Assembly (NCBI GenBank): GCA_027364655.1
Contig: DAHXOX010000040.1
Span: forward strand, 1 to 33,779
DNA length: 33,779 nt
From: Paludibacter sp.
GTDB lineage: Bacteria > Bacteroidota > Bacteroidia > Bacteroidales > Paludibacteraceae
Direction: 5' to 3'
Below are positions 1-8,872 of this stretch, piece by piece. A model generated the notes under the pieces. It was not told the origin of the DNA. It did not search any database and was given only the letters and a program-made list of their open reading frames with translations. Positions within the stretch are counted from its first letter, which is position 1, and every line of letters starts with the position of its first letter. The position numbers were made by a program, and so were the translations under genes.

Positions 1-990
1 CAAAGCGGAGTACAACTCACATGGCCTCACGAAAAGACCGATTGGAGCGAAATGCTCGACGAGGTGACACCCTGTTTTGTCTCCATTGCAACGGAAATTG
101 CCAAACATGAAAAAGTGTGCATCGTTTGTTCTGACAAAGAAACAGTGAAAAAGCAATTTGAGGGAATAAATAATAACTCAACTATTTCATTTTATGAGAT
201 ACAATCCAACGATACTTGGGCTCGCGATCATGCACCAATCTCAGTTTTTGAAAATAGGGTACCTACACTTCTTGACTTCACCTTCAACGGATGGGGACTT
301 CAATTTGCCGCCAATTATGACAACTTGATAACGCGTAAGTTAGTTGAACAACAAGCATTTCAAAAAAACGTAGTATATCAAAATAAGTTGAATTTCGTAT
401 TAGAAGGTGGGAGCCTCGAATCGGACGGAGAAGGCACACTTCTAACGACTGCACGTTGTCTCCTTTCACCCAATCGTAACGATGGCAAAACAAAAGACGA
501 AATTGAATCCTATCTGAAAAGGACATTCGGGTTGAATCGCATTCTATGGTTGCATCACGGCTATTTAGCCGGAGACGATACAGGAAGTCACATTGATACA
601 TTGGCACGATTTTGTAACCCAAAGACAATTGCATACGTGAAATGTGACAATCCAAAAGACGAACATTTTGAAGCGTTGCAGCAGATGGAAGCAGAGCTAA
701 AAGGATTGCAGACAATGAGCGGAGAATCCTATCGGCTCGTTCCACTGCCAATGGCGGACCCTGTTTATGACAAAGACGAACGGCTTCCTGCAACATACGC
801 TAATTTTCTAATCATAAATGAGGCTGTTCTGGTGCCAACGTACAATTCACCCAAAGATGTCCTTGCTATGAAGCAAATCCAAGCGGCGTTTCCTGATCGC
901 AAGATGGTAGGCATCAATTGTCTCCCATTGATCAAACAACACGGTTCTCTGCACTGCGTAACGATGCAATATCCTGATAAATTTTTATAA
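1..990 (+). CDS. aguA: Agmatine deiminase, 5' end outside the window
   Basis: This enzyme hydrolyses agmatine to N-carbamoylputrescine and ammonia, the first step of the agmatine route to putrescine. The frame is open from base 1, where it encodes QSGVQLTWPHEKTDW, a conserved near-N-terminal stretch of the family, so the ATG at 52 is internal and the real start lies upstream. Visible motifs are NDTWARDHAP, the GGSLESDGEG loop, the SHIDTLARF histidine segment, and a C-terminal HCVTM whose Cys (codon 955-957) is the expected nucleophile. The family usually has GGGNIHC before this Cys; here it is KQHGSLHC, a mild divergence. It is followed after 3 bases by the next enzyme of the pathway, which supports the call and an operon. 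Confidence 0.93.
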   Translation, partial: QSGVQLTWPHEKTDWSEMLDEVTPCFVSIATEIAKHEKVCIVCSDKETVKKQFEGINNNSTISFYEIQSNDTWARDHAPISVFENRVPTLLDFTFNGWGLQFAANYDNLITRKLVEQQAFQKNVVYQNKLNFVLEGGSLESDGEGTLLTTARCLLSPNRNDGKTKDEIESYLKRTFGLNRILWLHHGYLAGDDTGSHIDTLARFCNPKTIAYVKCDNPKDEHFEALQQMEAELKGLQTMSGESYRLVPLPMADPVYDKDERLPATYANFLIINEAVLVPTYNSPKDVLAMKQIQAAFPDRKMVGINCLPLIKQHGSLHCVTMQYPDKFL

Positions 991-993
991 GTC

Positions 994-1869
994 ATGAAGA
1001 CGGCTCTTATTCAAATCACCCATTCAGACAACAAGCAAGCTAACATTGCAAAATTAGAAGCACGCATCGAAGCTACGGCTCACGAAGGCGCTCAACTGGT
1101 GGTGCTTTCTGAACTGCATAACAACCTCTATTTTTGTCAAACTGAAAATACCGCATATTTTGATTTGGCAGAAGCAATACCCGGCCCATCCACCGATTTC
1201 TTTGGTACATTGGCTAAGCGATTCGGCATCGTTTTGGTACTTTCACTGTTTGAAAAACGGGCTACGGGGTTATATCACAACACGGCAGTAGTAATTGAAA
1301 AAGATGGCTCCATCGCAGGAAAATATCGTAAAATGCACATCCCCGACGATCCGGCTTATTATGAAAAATTCTACTTTACACCTGGAGACTTAGGCTTTTC
1401 TCCCATCAAAACAAGTATCGGCATGTTGGGCATCATGGTTTGTTGGGATCAATGGTATCCCGAGGCTGCGCGTCTGATGACATTAGCCGGAGCGGAGATA
1501 CTCATTTATCCTACAGCTATTGGTTGGGAATCTACTGACTCTGAAGAAGAAAAGTCACGACAATTAGAAGCATGGCAAACCATTCAACGAGCACACGCCA
1601 TTGCCAACGGGATTCCCGTAGTGGCAGTAAACCGAATTGGGTACGAAGCCGATCCTTCCGGTGCTACCAACGGCATTACCTTTTGGGGAAATAGTTTTGC
1701 CGTGGGGCCTCAAGGCGAATGGATAGCACGCGCAACCTCCGGTCAAGAAACAACCCTGCTTGTCGATATTGATGTAAAAAGAAGCGAAACAGTACGTCAA
1801 ATCTGGCCATTTCTTCGCGATCGTCGCATCGACGATTATAAAAACATCACCAAACGCTATATCGATTGA
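994..1869 (+). CDS. aguB: N-carbamoylputrescine amidase
   Basis: This nitrilase-superfamily enzyme converts N-carbamoylputrescine to putrescine, CO2 and ammonia in the cytoplasm. The 291 residues are the normal family length. The Glu-Lys-Cys triad is readable as E40 (LSELH), K113 (YRKMH) and C150 (MVCWDQW). The WDQWYPEAARL context and the IGWES segment are typical of plant-type and AguB amidases. The start at 994 lies 3 bases after the aguA stop, so the two genes are co-transcribed and probably translationally coupled. A generic carbon-nitrogen hydrolase is the alternative, but adjacency to agmatine deiminase makes AguB much more likely. Confidence 0.93.
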   Translation: MKTALIQITHSDNKQANIAKLEARIEATAHEGAQLVVLSELHNNLYFCQTENTAYFDLAEAIPGPSTDFFGTLAKRFGIVLVLSLFEKRATGLYHNTAVVIEKDGSIAGKYRKMHIPDDPAYYEKFYFTPGDLGFSPIKTSIGMLGIMVCWDQWYPEAARLMTLAGAEILIYPTAIGWESTDSEEEKSRQLEAWQTIQRAHAIANGIPVVAVNRIGYEADPSGATNGITFWGNSFAVGPQGEWIARATSGQETTLLVDIDVKRSETVRQIWPFLRDRRIDDYKNITKRYID

Positions 1870-1916
1870 CATTTAAATGCCTATTAAATAACACAATAAA
1901 TTTATTTTACACTGAC

Positions 1917-3746
1917 ATGAAAAAACTTATCACCTTCGTTCTCTTGCTTTTCTCAATTGGCGTTTTCGCACAGTTAGATCACGTCGAACCTACTTTTTGG
2001 TGGATTGGAATGAAAAACCCTCATCTACAAATCTTGGTAAATGGTCCTGAAATCTCAAAAACAACTGTTTCGCTTCATTACCCGGGCGTTCAACTGACCG
2101 CTGTGCACAAAGTAACCAGTCCGAACTACCTTTTTCTTGATTTGGTTATTGATTCAAAGATTGCCAAGCCCGGGAAGTTTGCCATCGACTTCAAAGCAAA
2201 TGGAAAAACGGCAGACACGTACACCTATGAATTAAAAGCACGAGCAAAAGGGTCGTCTCAGCGCGAAGGCTTTTCGAGTGCCGATGTTATTTACTTACTC
2301 ATGCCCGATCGGTTTGCAAACGGGACAACGGCAAACGACAACGTACCTTCGATGCTTGAAAAAGTAAATATGTCCATCAATTATGGGCGTCATGGCGGCG
2401 ATCTTCTAGGGATGGAAGAACATCTGAATTACCTGAAAGATTTGGGAGTTACAGCCGTATGGAGCACACCACTCCTCGAAAACAATTCCGCAGCCTATTC
2501 CTATCACGGCTACGCTATTACAAATTATTACAAAGTTGACCCGCGCTTCGGAAGTAACGAAGACTATGTTCATTATGTCAACGAATGCCATCAAAATGGC
2601 ATCAAAGTAATTATGGACATGGTGGCTAATCATTGCGGCATCGACCATTGGTGGATGAAAGATCTGCCTATGCCCGACTGGATTCACCAATTCCCAACTT
2701 ACACGAATACCAATTGGCAAATGAGCACCGTAGCTGACACACATGCTGCGACTATTGACAAAAAAATCTTTGTTGATGGTTGGTTTGACCACTCCATGCC
2801 TGACTTAAATCAAAATAATCCATACGTTTTGACCTATCTAATTCAAAATGCAATCTGGTGGATCGAGTATTCCGGCATTAACGGCATCCGCATGGATACC
2901 TACCCTTATTGCGACAAAGAACCAATGGCAAAATGGGCAAAAGCGATCATGACCGAATATCCTCATTTCAACATTGTGGGAGAAACTTGGGCGCAAGAAA
3001 CCTCACAAATTGCTTATTGGCAAAAAGACGATATTAACCCTTCTCACTTTAATTCCAACCTGCCAACCGTGATGGATTTTGTTCTTCTGGGATCCCTTCA
3101 AAAATGCTTCAATGATCATAAAAATGGTATGAGCCAGATTTACAATACACTTGCGAACGACTATCTGTATGCCAACACCAACGACTTACTTGTTTTTGCA
3201 GAAAATCATGACACGCAACGATTCAATTTTCTTGTCAAAAACGATGTTGATAAATACAAAATGGCAATGGCTTACCTGATGACAACACGGGGAATTCCGG
3301 AAATTTATTACGGAACAGAAATTGGGATGACCGGCAATAAAGAGTTGGGCGATGGCGATATTCGTCGCGATTTTCCAGGTGGCTGGCCGAACGACACAAT
3401 CAATGCGTTTACCGCAGCGGGACGAACGCCACTACAAAATGAATATTTCAACTATTTGGCAAAACTGCTGCATTGGAGACAACACGAAGAGGTTGTTCAA
3501 ACCGGAAAATTGATTCACTACATTCCTCAAAATGATGTGTATGTCTATTTCCGTTACAATGACAAAGCAACCGTTATGGTTATTCTTAACAACAACGACA
3601 CGGAGCAAACATTGAGCACCGCCCGATTCTCGCAGTGTATTAAAAATTTTAAGCAAGGGACAGATGTAGAAACAGGCAAAACCTATCAACTTCAGTCTTC
3701 TTTGACCATTCCAAAAGAAACAGCGTTGATTCTTGAACTGAAATAA
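1917..3746 (+). CDS. Exported GH13 alpha-amylase (cyclomaltodextrinase/neopullulanase-like)
   Basis: This is a glycoside hydrolase family 13 enzyme of 609 residues that should cleave alpha-1,4 glucans, cyclodextrins or pullulan oligosaccharides in the periplasm or at the surface. The ATG at 1917 is chosen because it begins a clean signal peptide (MKKLITFVLLLFSIGVFA, cleaved before Q); an earlier in-frame ATG at 1866 overlaps aguB and would bury that signal. The first ~110 residues resemble the beta-sandwich N-domain of cyclomaltodextrinases. The barrel carries DMVANH (region I), the nucleophile D327 in IRMDTYP, the acid/base E356 in VGETW and D432 in ENHDTQR, so the triad is complete. No SusC/SusD partners are nearby. 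The exact substrate cannot be read from sequence. Confidence 0.9.
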   Translation: MKKLITFVLLLFSIGVFAQLDHVEPTFWWIGMKNPHLQILVNGPEISKTTVSLHYPGVQLTAVHKVTSPNYLFLDLVIDSKIAKPGKFAIDFKANGKTADTYTYELKARAKGSSQREGFSSADVIYLLMPDRFANGTTANDNVPSMLEKVNMSINYGRHGGDLLGMEEHLNYLKDLGVTAVWSTPLLENNSAAYSYHGYAITNYYKVDPRFGSNEDYVHYVNECHQNGIKVIMDMVANHCGIDHWWMKDLPMPDWIHQFPTYTNTNWQMSTVADTHAATIDKKIFVDGWFDHSMPDLNQNNPYVLTYLIQNAIWWIEYSGINGIRMDTYPYCDKEPMAKWAKAIMTEYPHFNIVGETWAQETSQIAYWQKDDINPSHFNSNLPTVMDFVLLGSLQKCFNDHKNGMSQIYNTLANDYLYANTNDLLVFAENHDTQRFNFLVKNDVDKYKMAMAYLMTTRGIPEIYYGTEIGMTGNKELGDGDIRRDFPGGWPNDTINAFTAAGRTPLQNEYFNYLAKLLHWRQHEEVVQTGKLIHYIPQNDVYVYFRYNDKATVMVILNNNDTEQTLSTARFSQCIKNFKQGTDVETGKTYQLQSSLTIPKETALILELK

Positions 3747-3784
3747 CGAGTTGAAAAGCTACAACGATTTATAATGGTGTAACG

Positions 3785-5257
3785 ATGAGTCAAGAATATA
3801 GAACTACCGAACTATCAACAAAGCACATTCAACGGGCTTTGTTGATTATTTTCGGATGTTTATTTGTCTTTGCTATTCTTTTCAATCAACCTGTTATGGC
3901 ACAATCGGAAGACATGGACAAAGCCGTTACTTTATTTCAAAAAGGTGATTTTTCCGCATTGCAACAAATGCAAAAGAGTGCTGATGTTGCAAATAAAGAC
4001 CAGCAGAAGATAGACTCTTTAGTCGAGATTTCACGACGCATTCAACACGATTTCAATCTGTCGGAACAGGAAGTGGATACTTTGTTGCAAAAACAAGGGA
4101 TGCACTTCTCTCCTAACGAGAAACAAGCATGGGAAGCAAAAGGTTGGTTGGAGAACCGATCTATAAATGGGGAAAAACGGTACTTCTCCCGTTCTGTCAG
4201 CAACCTGAAACTCCGGTTACAACAACAGCATGACAGCTTAAACAAGACGTTACCACCTTTAGACGGGTTGTCGAAGTTTCGTTTAGCTCACACGGCAACC
4301 GTTATTGATCAAACCACCAAAAACGGAGAACTCACAGCGCCGATTGACTTTAAAATAACTTATACGATTACGGTGAAGCCTAATTTTGTTCCCGATGGAG
4401 ATACACTCCGATGTTGGATGCCTTATCCAAAGCAAAATCATGCGCGGCAAACAAATGTGGTGTTGCTGCATGCTTTCCCAGCGGTATATCGTATAGCACC
4501 AGATTCGGTTGGGCAACGGTCGATCTATTTTGAACAAAAAACCAAAAAGGGAGAACCTACCGTTTTTCAAATCAGTTTCATCTATCGTTCGTATGCTCAA
4601 TCGTATGATTTATCGCGGCTCTCTCCTTTGCCTTACAAAACCTCATCAGCTCTCTATCGTAAATACACCGCCGAACAGCCGCCGCATATTGTCTTTTCAA
4701 GAGAGATAAGACACTTGGCCGACTCCATTGTAGGAACGACAACAGAACCTACCGTGATTGTCCGGAAACTGTACACGTGGATCAACCGGAATATCATCTG
4801 GTCGGGAGCGTTGGAATATTCTACTATAGCCAACATTCCGCATTATGTACTGATGAATCGTAAAGGCGATTGCGGTATGCAAACACTCCTTTTCATGAGC
4901 ATGGCGCGTTACAAAGGTATCCCCGTGAAATGGCAAAGCGGCTGGATGATGCATCCCAACGAAGTCAATTTGCACGATTGGAGCGAAGTTTATTACGAAG
5001 GCATTGGCTGGGTTCCTGTGGATGTTTCGTTTGGACTGCAACAATCAGAAAACAGGCGCATTCGCGATTTCTACATCTCGGGCATCGATGCCTATCGTTT
5101 AATTATCAACGACGCCATCAGCGCGCCACTCTTTCCTCCCAAGCAATTTATGCGAAGCGAACCAGTTGACTTTCAACGCGGAGAAGTGGAATCAACGCAC
5201 GGAAATCTTTATTTCGATCAATGGAACTATTCCATGCAAGTGGAATATATGAAGTAG
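3785..5257 (+). CDS. Transglutaminase-like exported protein
   Basis: This 490-residue protein has a basic N-terminus, a hydrophobic stretch at about residues 17-35 and a possible cleavage site at MAQ, so it is exported or membrane anchored. The C-terminal half holds a transglutaminase core: C363 in GDCGMQ, H397 in LHDWSE and D413 in VPVDVS, with the usual spacing of a papain-like Cys-His-Asp triad. The preceding ~180 residues look like a beta-rich domain, and residues 40-140 are helical and charged. Such proteins in Bacteroidetes are mostly uncharacterised; they could be cysteine peptidases or amide-processing enzymes. The gene lies 38 bases after the amylase and may share its transcript. Confidence 0.8.
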   Translation: MSQEYRTTELSTKHIQRALLIIFGCLFVFAILFNQPVMAQSEDMDKAVTLFQKGDFSALQQMQKSADVANKDQQKIDSLVEISRRIQHDFNLSEQEVDTLLQKQGMHFSPNEKQAWEAKGWLENRSINGEKRYFSRSVSNLKLRLQQQHDSLNKTLPPLDGLSKFRLAHTATVIDQTTKNGELTAPIDFKITYTITVKPNFVPDGDTLRCWMPYPKQNHARQTNVVLLHAFPAVYRIAPDSVGQRSIYFEQKTKKGEPTVFQISFIYRSYAQSYDLSRLSPLPYKTSSALYRKYTAEQPPHIVFSREIRHLADSIVGTTTEPTVIVRKLYTWINRNIIWSGALEYSTIANIPHYVLMNRKGDCGMQTLLFMSMARYKGIPVKWQSGWMMHPNEVNLHDWSEVYYEGIGWVPVDVSFGLQQSENRRIRDFYISGIDAYRLIINDAISAPLFPPKQFMRSEPVDFQRGEVESTHGNLYFDQWNYSMQVEYMK

Positions 5258-5558
5258 CCATTTCTGTGAAAGTTATAGAATAATGGCTGTCTCGTTCCGA
5301 AGGAGTAAATTCTAACTCTTTACTCATGATTTTCAATGGTTGATTTTGGCATTTTCTGATGGCACAAAGAACCATTTTCATAAAAATGAAAGCATATTGC
5401 TTGAAGCCAATTGGTTTTGAACAAAAAACAGTATCTTTGGGGCAACAAAACAAACCTAAAATCAAAATTAGAGTCCTTGTATCCTTAATCCAGGAAATCA
5501 ATTAAATTCATGCAAAACATCTCTTCTGTGTGTTACTGCATTTAATAACTATACAAAT
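5258..5558. other. Intergenic region, 301 bases
   Basis: No convincing gene is present. AGCCATT at 5256-5262 can pair with AATGGCT at 5282-5288, a hairpin overlapping the stop of the upstream gene, but no T-run follows. The second half holds the promoter candidate for the LRR lipoprotein at 5411-5439, leaving a leader of about 110 bases. Confidence 0.4.
5411..5439 (+). promoter_or_regulatory. Candidate Bacteroidetes promoter for the LRR lipoprotein
   Basis: TATCTTTG at 5432-5439 fits the Bacteroidetes -7 consensus TAnnTTTG exactly. TTG at 5411-5413 lies 18 bases upstream as a possible -33 element. Confidence 0.45.
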
Positions 5559-6314
5559 ATGAAACGATTCGGCATCATGATTTCTGTTCTATCCATCTTA
5601 TTGACGGGATGTTCAAAAAACAATGAAACAGGAAACACCTCTGTTATAACCGTTACCACAGCCGGCACATTGTCAACCCTTCTGGGTTTATCATTAAAAA
5701 CGAGTAAAACGCTTATCGTTAAGGGAACAATTGATGCACGTGATTTTGTAACAATACGCGATAGTATGCCAGCATTGACAACGTTGGATCTAAGCGCTGC
5801 CACAATAGTTGATTATAGCGGCACGCTTGGAACTGCAGGAACACAGAATAGGGATTATCCGGCCAATACCGTTCCAACTCTTGCATTTCACAATGCCACA
5901 ACAAATGCTAATAAAACCGAGTTGACTAAACTCAGTTTACCCGGATCGGCTACTACCATTGGTGATTCTGCTTTAATGAACTGTTCAGGTATAACTACCA
6001 TCTCAATCCCTTATGCTTTGGTTACTCTCAGAAGCAGTGCCTTTTCAGGTTGTAACGGTTTAACGACTATCACACTTCCTTCGACAGTGGCAACCATTGG
6101 CTCCTATGCTTTTTCCAATTGTGGCGGATTGACTACCATCACTGTCTATCCTATTTCGCCGGTCAATTTATCACAATCAATTTCTGTATTTAACGGAGTG
6201 AATCCTAATACCTGTATCTTATATGTGCCTAGCGGCACTAAAATTGCGTATCAAGGAGCCATTGGATGGTCATACTTTAAGAACATCGTGGAACTTGGTA
6301 ACGGAGCGGTATAA
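5559..6314 (+). CDS. BspA-type leucine-rich-repeat surface lipoprotein
   Basis: This 251-residue lipoprotein has the signal MKRFGIMISVLSILLTGC with lipobox LTGC and lipidation at C18. After a threonine-rich linker it carries LRR_5 (BspA-like, TpLRR) repeats. Two well-kept units read as GITTISIPYALVTLRSSAFSG and the following GLTTITLPSTVATIGSYAF, with the LP..V.TIG.YAF pattern. The C-terminal end (NPNTCILYVPSGTKIAYQ) is the usual closing module of these Bacteroidetes proteins. Such proteins often act in adhesion or host and matrix contact, but a role here cannot be assigned. The gene stands alone with its own promoter candidate. Confidence 0.85.
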   Translation: MKRFGIMISVLSILLTGCSKNNETGNTSVITVTTAGTLSTLLGLSLKTSKTLIVKGTIDARDFVTIRDSMPALTTLDLSAATIVDYSGTLGTAGTQNRDYPANTVPTLAFHNATTNANKTELTKLSLPGSATTIGDSALMNCSGITTISIPYALVTLRSSAFSGCNGLTTITLPSTVATIGSYAFSNCGGLTTITVYPISPVNLSQSISVFNGVNPNTCILYVPSGTKIAYQGAIGWSYFKNIVELGNGAV

Positions 6315-6416
6315 TAGTTGTAATGTTACTTCAATGTACAACCCACCGCGAGTTGACAATCTACAACGTTTATTTCTTTTATAATTTCTGCGAATGGTTA
6401 TTCTGCCAAAAGGCAT

Positions 6417-6424
6417 TACCTTTG
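6417..6424 (+). promoter_or_regulatory. -7 box upstream of the ArsR gene
   Basis: TACCTTTG matches TAnnTTTG exactly and lies 29 bases before the ATG at 6453. No clear -33 TTTG is seen at the usual distance. Confidence 0.4.
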
Positions 6425-6452
6425 TTTCGTTATCTTACGAAATACAATTTTC

Positions 6453-6758
6453 ATGCCAAAATCAACTGCGCTCTTCACTGAGCAAGAGATCCGGTTAGCA
6501 CGTTATGCAAAAGCCTTGAGTCATCCGGCTCGGGTTTATATCATGGAATATTTGGTGAAAAATGCCAATCGCTGTTTTTACAGCGGCACCATCTCCGATG
6601 AGTTACCCATTGCACGTTCCACCCTCTCGCAACACTTGAGTGCATTGAAAGACGCTGGCTTAATTAAAGGAGAAATCAACTCTCCTTTCATTCGTTATTG
6701 CATTCAGCAAGACAATTGGGACGAAACAAAACAACTCTTTACCAATCTTTTTGTGTGA
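6453..6758 (+). CDS. ArsR/SmtB-family winged-helix regulator
   Basis: This 101-residue protein is a compact winged-helix repressor. ALSHPARVYIMEYL is the standard ArsR helix, and the recognition helix lies near residues 53-66 (IARSTLSQHLSALK), followed by the wing. The classical ELCVCDL metal site of helix alpha3 is replaced by a segment starting NRCFYSGTISDEL, with one Cys (C41) and a second at C83. Metal sensing is therefore plausible but not proven. It is followed 83 bases later, on the same strand, by a zinc-type CDF exporter, the natural target of a zinc-sensing ArsR protein. Control of that exporter is an inference from position. Confidence 0.85.
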   Translation: MPKSTALFTEQEIRLARYAKALSHPARVYIMEYLVKNANRCFYSGTISDELPIARSTLSQHLSALKDAGLIKGEINSPFIRYCIQQDNWDETKQLFTNLFV

Positions 6759-6841
6759 TTATTTAGTAAGATCAGGGTTGTTTTCGACAAACCATGAGAA
6801 TAAAATTAGCACGTATAATTTGACTCTATAAAAACTTTACG

Positions 6842-7750
6842 ATGGAACATCATCACCATCATCATCATGAGACACCTCCCATGACAAGCCTCAACCGTGC
6901 TTTTGTCATTGGTATCGTCATCAATTTGCTTTACGTCGTTATCGAACTGGGAGCCGGTTTTATGTATAATTCCCTCTCCCTTATTTCTGATGCGGGACAT
7001 AACCTGAGCGATGTGGCTGCATTAGGCTTGTCGCTGCTGGCATTTCGATTAGTCAAGGTGAAAGCCACCGATAAGTTTACCTATGGCTACCGAAAGTCGA
7101 CCATTTTGGTGTCGCTCATTAATTCTGTCGTATTGTTTATTGTCATTGGCGGCATTATTAGCGAAAGCATCGCACGGCTACATCATCCGGTGGTAGTACA
7201 AGGCGAACCGGTCTCTATTGTTGCCGGCATTGGCATCATTATCAACGCCGTTTCTGCCATGCTTTTCTTTCGCAACAAAGAGCACGATTTGAATGTGAAA
7301 GGTGCTTACTTGCATTTGATGTCCGATGCGGCCGTTTCGTTAGGCGTTGTCATTTCAGGCGTTTTGATGGTTATGTTTCACGTTTATTGGTTGGATATGG
7401 TGATGAGTTTACTCATCGTGGTGGTAATCTTCTATTCCACCTGGAAATTGTTTCGCGACAGTCTTTCACTGACGCTCGACGGCGTTCCAAACGGAGTAAA
7501 CATAACGAACGTGATCGATATCATGAAAAGTATTGATGGCGTGACCAATGTACATCATGTACATGTATGGGCAATGAGCACTACGCAGAATGCGTTGACG
7601 GCACATGTCGTTATCCGGTGTACCACATTGGAACAACAAGCCCAGCTGAAGCATATCATCAAAGAAAAGTTAGCCGATGAGAATGTGCATCATGCCACGC
7701 TTGAGTTTGAAACAGAGGAAGAACAGTGCAAAGATACGCTGAGGGAATGA
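6842..7750 (+). CDS. Cation diffusion facilitator, zinc exporter (CzcD/ZitB type)
   Basis: This 302-residue inner-membrane antiporter should expel Zn2+ (perhaps also Cd2+ or Co2+) in exchange for protons. Six membrane helices are visible. The transport site is read as H53 with D57 in helix II (SDAGHNLSD) and H158 with D162 in helix V (HLMSD), the HD-HD pattern linked to zinc selectivity. The C-terminal ~90 residues form the ferredoxin-like metallochaperone domain (HHVHVWAMS). The N-terminus carries seven consecutive histidines (residues 3-9), a natural metal-binding tract. It follows an ArsR-family regulator, suggesting metal-induced expression. Confidence 0.92.
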   Translation: MEHHHHHHHETPPMTSLNRAFVIGIVINLLYVVIELGAGFMYNSLSLISDAGHNLSDVAALGLSLLAFRLVKVKATDKFTYGYRKSTILVSLINSVVLFIVIGGIISESIARLHHPVVVQGEPVSIVAGIGIIINAVSAMLFFRNKEHDLNVKGAYLHLMSDAAVSLGVVISGVLMVMFHVYWLDMVMSLLIVVVIFYSTWKLFRDSLSLTLDGVPNGVNITNVIDIMKSIDGVTNVHHVHVWAMSTTQNALTAHVVIRCTTLEQQAQLKHIIKEKLADENVHHATLEFETEEEQCKDTLRE

Positions 7751-7807
7751 GACAGCCTACGAAGTCAGAAGGCAGAAAAAGAAGCAGTTAAGAATGTAAT
7801 AATAATC

Positions 7808-7856
7808 TGTCAACCCGTTTATTCATGATAAAGGAAGTTTGACACAATTTTTTTTT
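7808..7856 (+). terminator. Possible weak terminator after the CDF gene
   Basis: TGTCAA at 7808-7813 pairs with TTGACA at 7839-7844, followed within three bases by nine T (7848-7856). The 6-bp stem with a 25-base loop is weak. The T-run ends directly before the OsmC start, so it may instead be an AT-rich translation leader. Confidence 0.25.
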
Positions 7857-7857
7857 A

Positions 7858-8310
7858 ATGGAAGTTACCAACAAACAGATGAGAGTGATCATCGAAGGAC
7901 AAAGCGAAAGTGCAACGAAAATCAATCTTCGTGCCGGACGTTTTTCTATGATTATTGACGAACCAGCCCCGATGGGCGGCACCGACGAAGGGCCTACTCC
8001 CGTACAAGTGCTATTAATGTCATTAGCCGGCTGCTTAAGCATTACCGGCCATGCCGTTGCGCAACAACGCGGCTTAAAACTGAATGACATGCACATAAAA
8101 ATTGAAGGAATGATGAATCCTTGTGCATTTATGGGAATATCGTTTGACGAACGCGCAGGATTTCAGGAAATTAATGTCACTATTGATGCCGATTTTGACG
8201 GCGCTTCACAAGAAGAACAAGAAGCGTGGCTCGAAGAGACCGAGAAACGTTGCCCCGTAACCGATAATATCAAAGACAGTACCAGAATTAAACTAACACC
8301 GAAATATTGA
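7858..8310 (+). CDS. OsmC/Ohr-family protein
   Basis: This 150-residue protein belongs to the OsmC superfamily of thiol-dependent peroxidases. The family cysteines are C59 (SLAGCLSITG) and C132 (KRCPVTDN), with an extra C89. The TDEGPTPVQVLLMSLAGC stretch is the diagnostic core of the fold. It probably reduces organic hydroperoxides or handles persulfides in the cytoplasm. The ATG at 7858 is used; an internal ATG at 7879 (MRVIIEGQ) is a reasonable alternative. A strong terminator follows, so this is the last gene of its unit. A second OsmC paralogue opens the redox operon at 11081. Confidence 0.85.
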   Translation: MEVTNKQMRVIIEGQSESATKINLRAGRFSMIIDEPAPMGGTDEGPTPVQVLLMSLAGCLSITGHAVAQQRGLKLNDMHIKIEGMMNPCAFMGISFDERAGFQEINVTIDADFDGASQEEQEAWLEETEKRCPVTDNIKDSTRIKLTPKY

Positions 8311-8324
8311 TAATTTACATCCTG

Positions 8325-8380
8325 ACTCCTGTATGAAATTGCGCCATGTATCGCTGTTTCATATAGGAGTTTTTGTTTTT
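8325..8380 (+). terminator. Rho-independent terminator after the OsmC gene
   Basis: ACTCCT, one unpaired base and TATGAAA (8325-8338) pair with TTTCATA, one base and AGGAGT (8357-8370). This gives a 13-bp stem with one internal mismatch, followed by TTTTGTTTTT. Confidence 0.85.
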
Positions 8381-8529
8381 CTACACTAAGGATGAATATT
8401 TTCAGGGATTAAAGAACTTCATAAATGGACAATTGACAGTTGACAATGAATTTATGGGTTAGCAGTTCCCTATTGGCTTTTTGGTTCCCTTTCCCGATTC
8501 CTTCAACCTTTAGCCTTGCAGTTCCCTAA

Positions 8530-8832
8530 CCTGGACAAGCCAGAACCAAAAGGGTAAAACAAAATCCTGGAATAGGCACAAGCGATCTAAAAATTTCTTT
8601 GTCGAATGGCGTTCTTACAACGTATGGACTAACAACAGATACAAAAATTCCAGACATCATAACAGCATCCACCGGATTAATTTCCGGATTTACTGCTGAG
8701 GCAAAAATTCTTAGAATGAACGATCAAGGCAAAGAACCTTCTGAAAATTTGAAGAAATCGTATTTTGAGCTATATGAATTTATTGTCGATCAAGACAATA
8801 CCATTAAATTGCAAAAGGTTGGAATCGAGTAG
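8530..8832 (+). pseudogene. Start-less coding remnant of unknown family
   Basis: The frame is open from 8530 to the TAG at 8830 but has no ATG near its beginning; TTG at 8599 is the only plausible start, giving 77 residues. The translation looks protein-like (NGVLTTYGLTTDTKIPDI, then ASTGLISGFTAEAKILRM) and composition is normal until the stop, which lies inside a perfect palindrome. The sequence before 8530 is stop-rich and contains short echoes such as GCAGTTCCCT at two places. I read this as the 3' end of a degraded gene whose stop may have been supplied by insertion of the palindromic element. I do not recognise the family. Confidence 0.35.
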
Positions 8833-8855
8833 AGACAAGGCGCGCCTTGTCTCTA
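8830..8855. repeat. 26-bp perfect palindrome (REP/MITE-like)
   Basis: The half-site TAGAGACAAGGCG (8830-8842) is followed immediately by its exact reverse complement. Seven A follow on the plus strand, so it is not a canonical terminator for the gene to its left. On the minus strand the T-run precedes the stem, so it does not fit the opposite direction either. The form is that of short dispersed palindromic repeats. Confidence 0.6.
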
Positions 8856-8872
8856 AAAAAATGTTCAATAAA

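Noticed and set aside
5148-5501. 117-residue minus-strand frame
   Set aside because: It overlaps the end of the transglutaminase-like gene and the promoter of the LRR gene; the product has no domain features.
6806-7000. Met-rich minus-strand frame
   Set aside because: The Met run is the complement of the His codons of the zinc exporter, so it is a shadow of that gene.
8831-8861. Palindrome followed by A-run as a rho-independent terminator
   Set aside because: The run after the stem is A, not T, on the plus strand, and on the minus strand the T-run comes before the stem, so neither direction fits.
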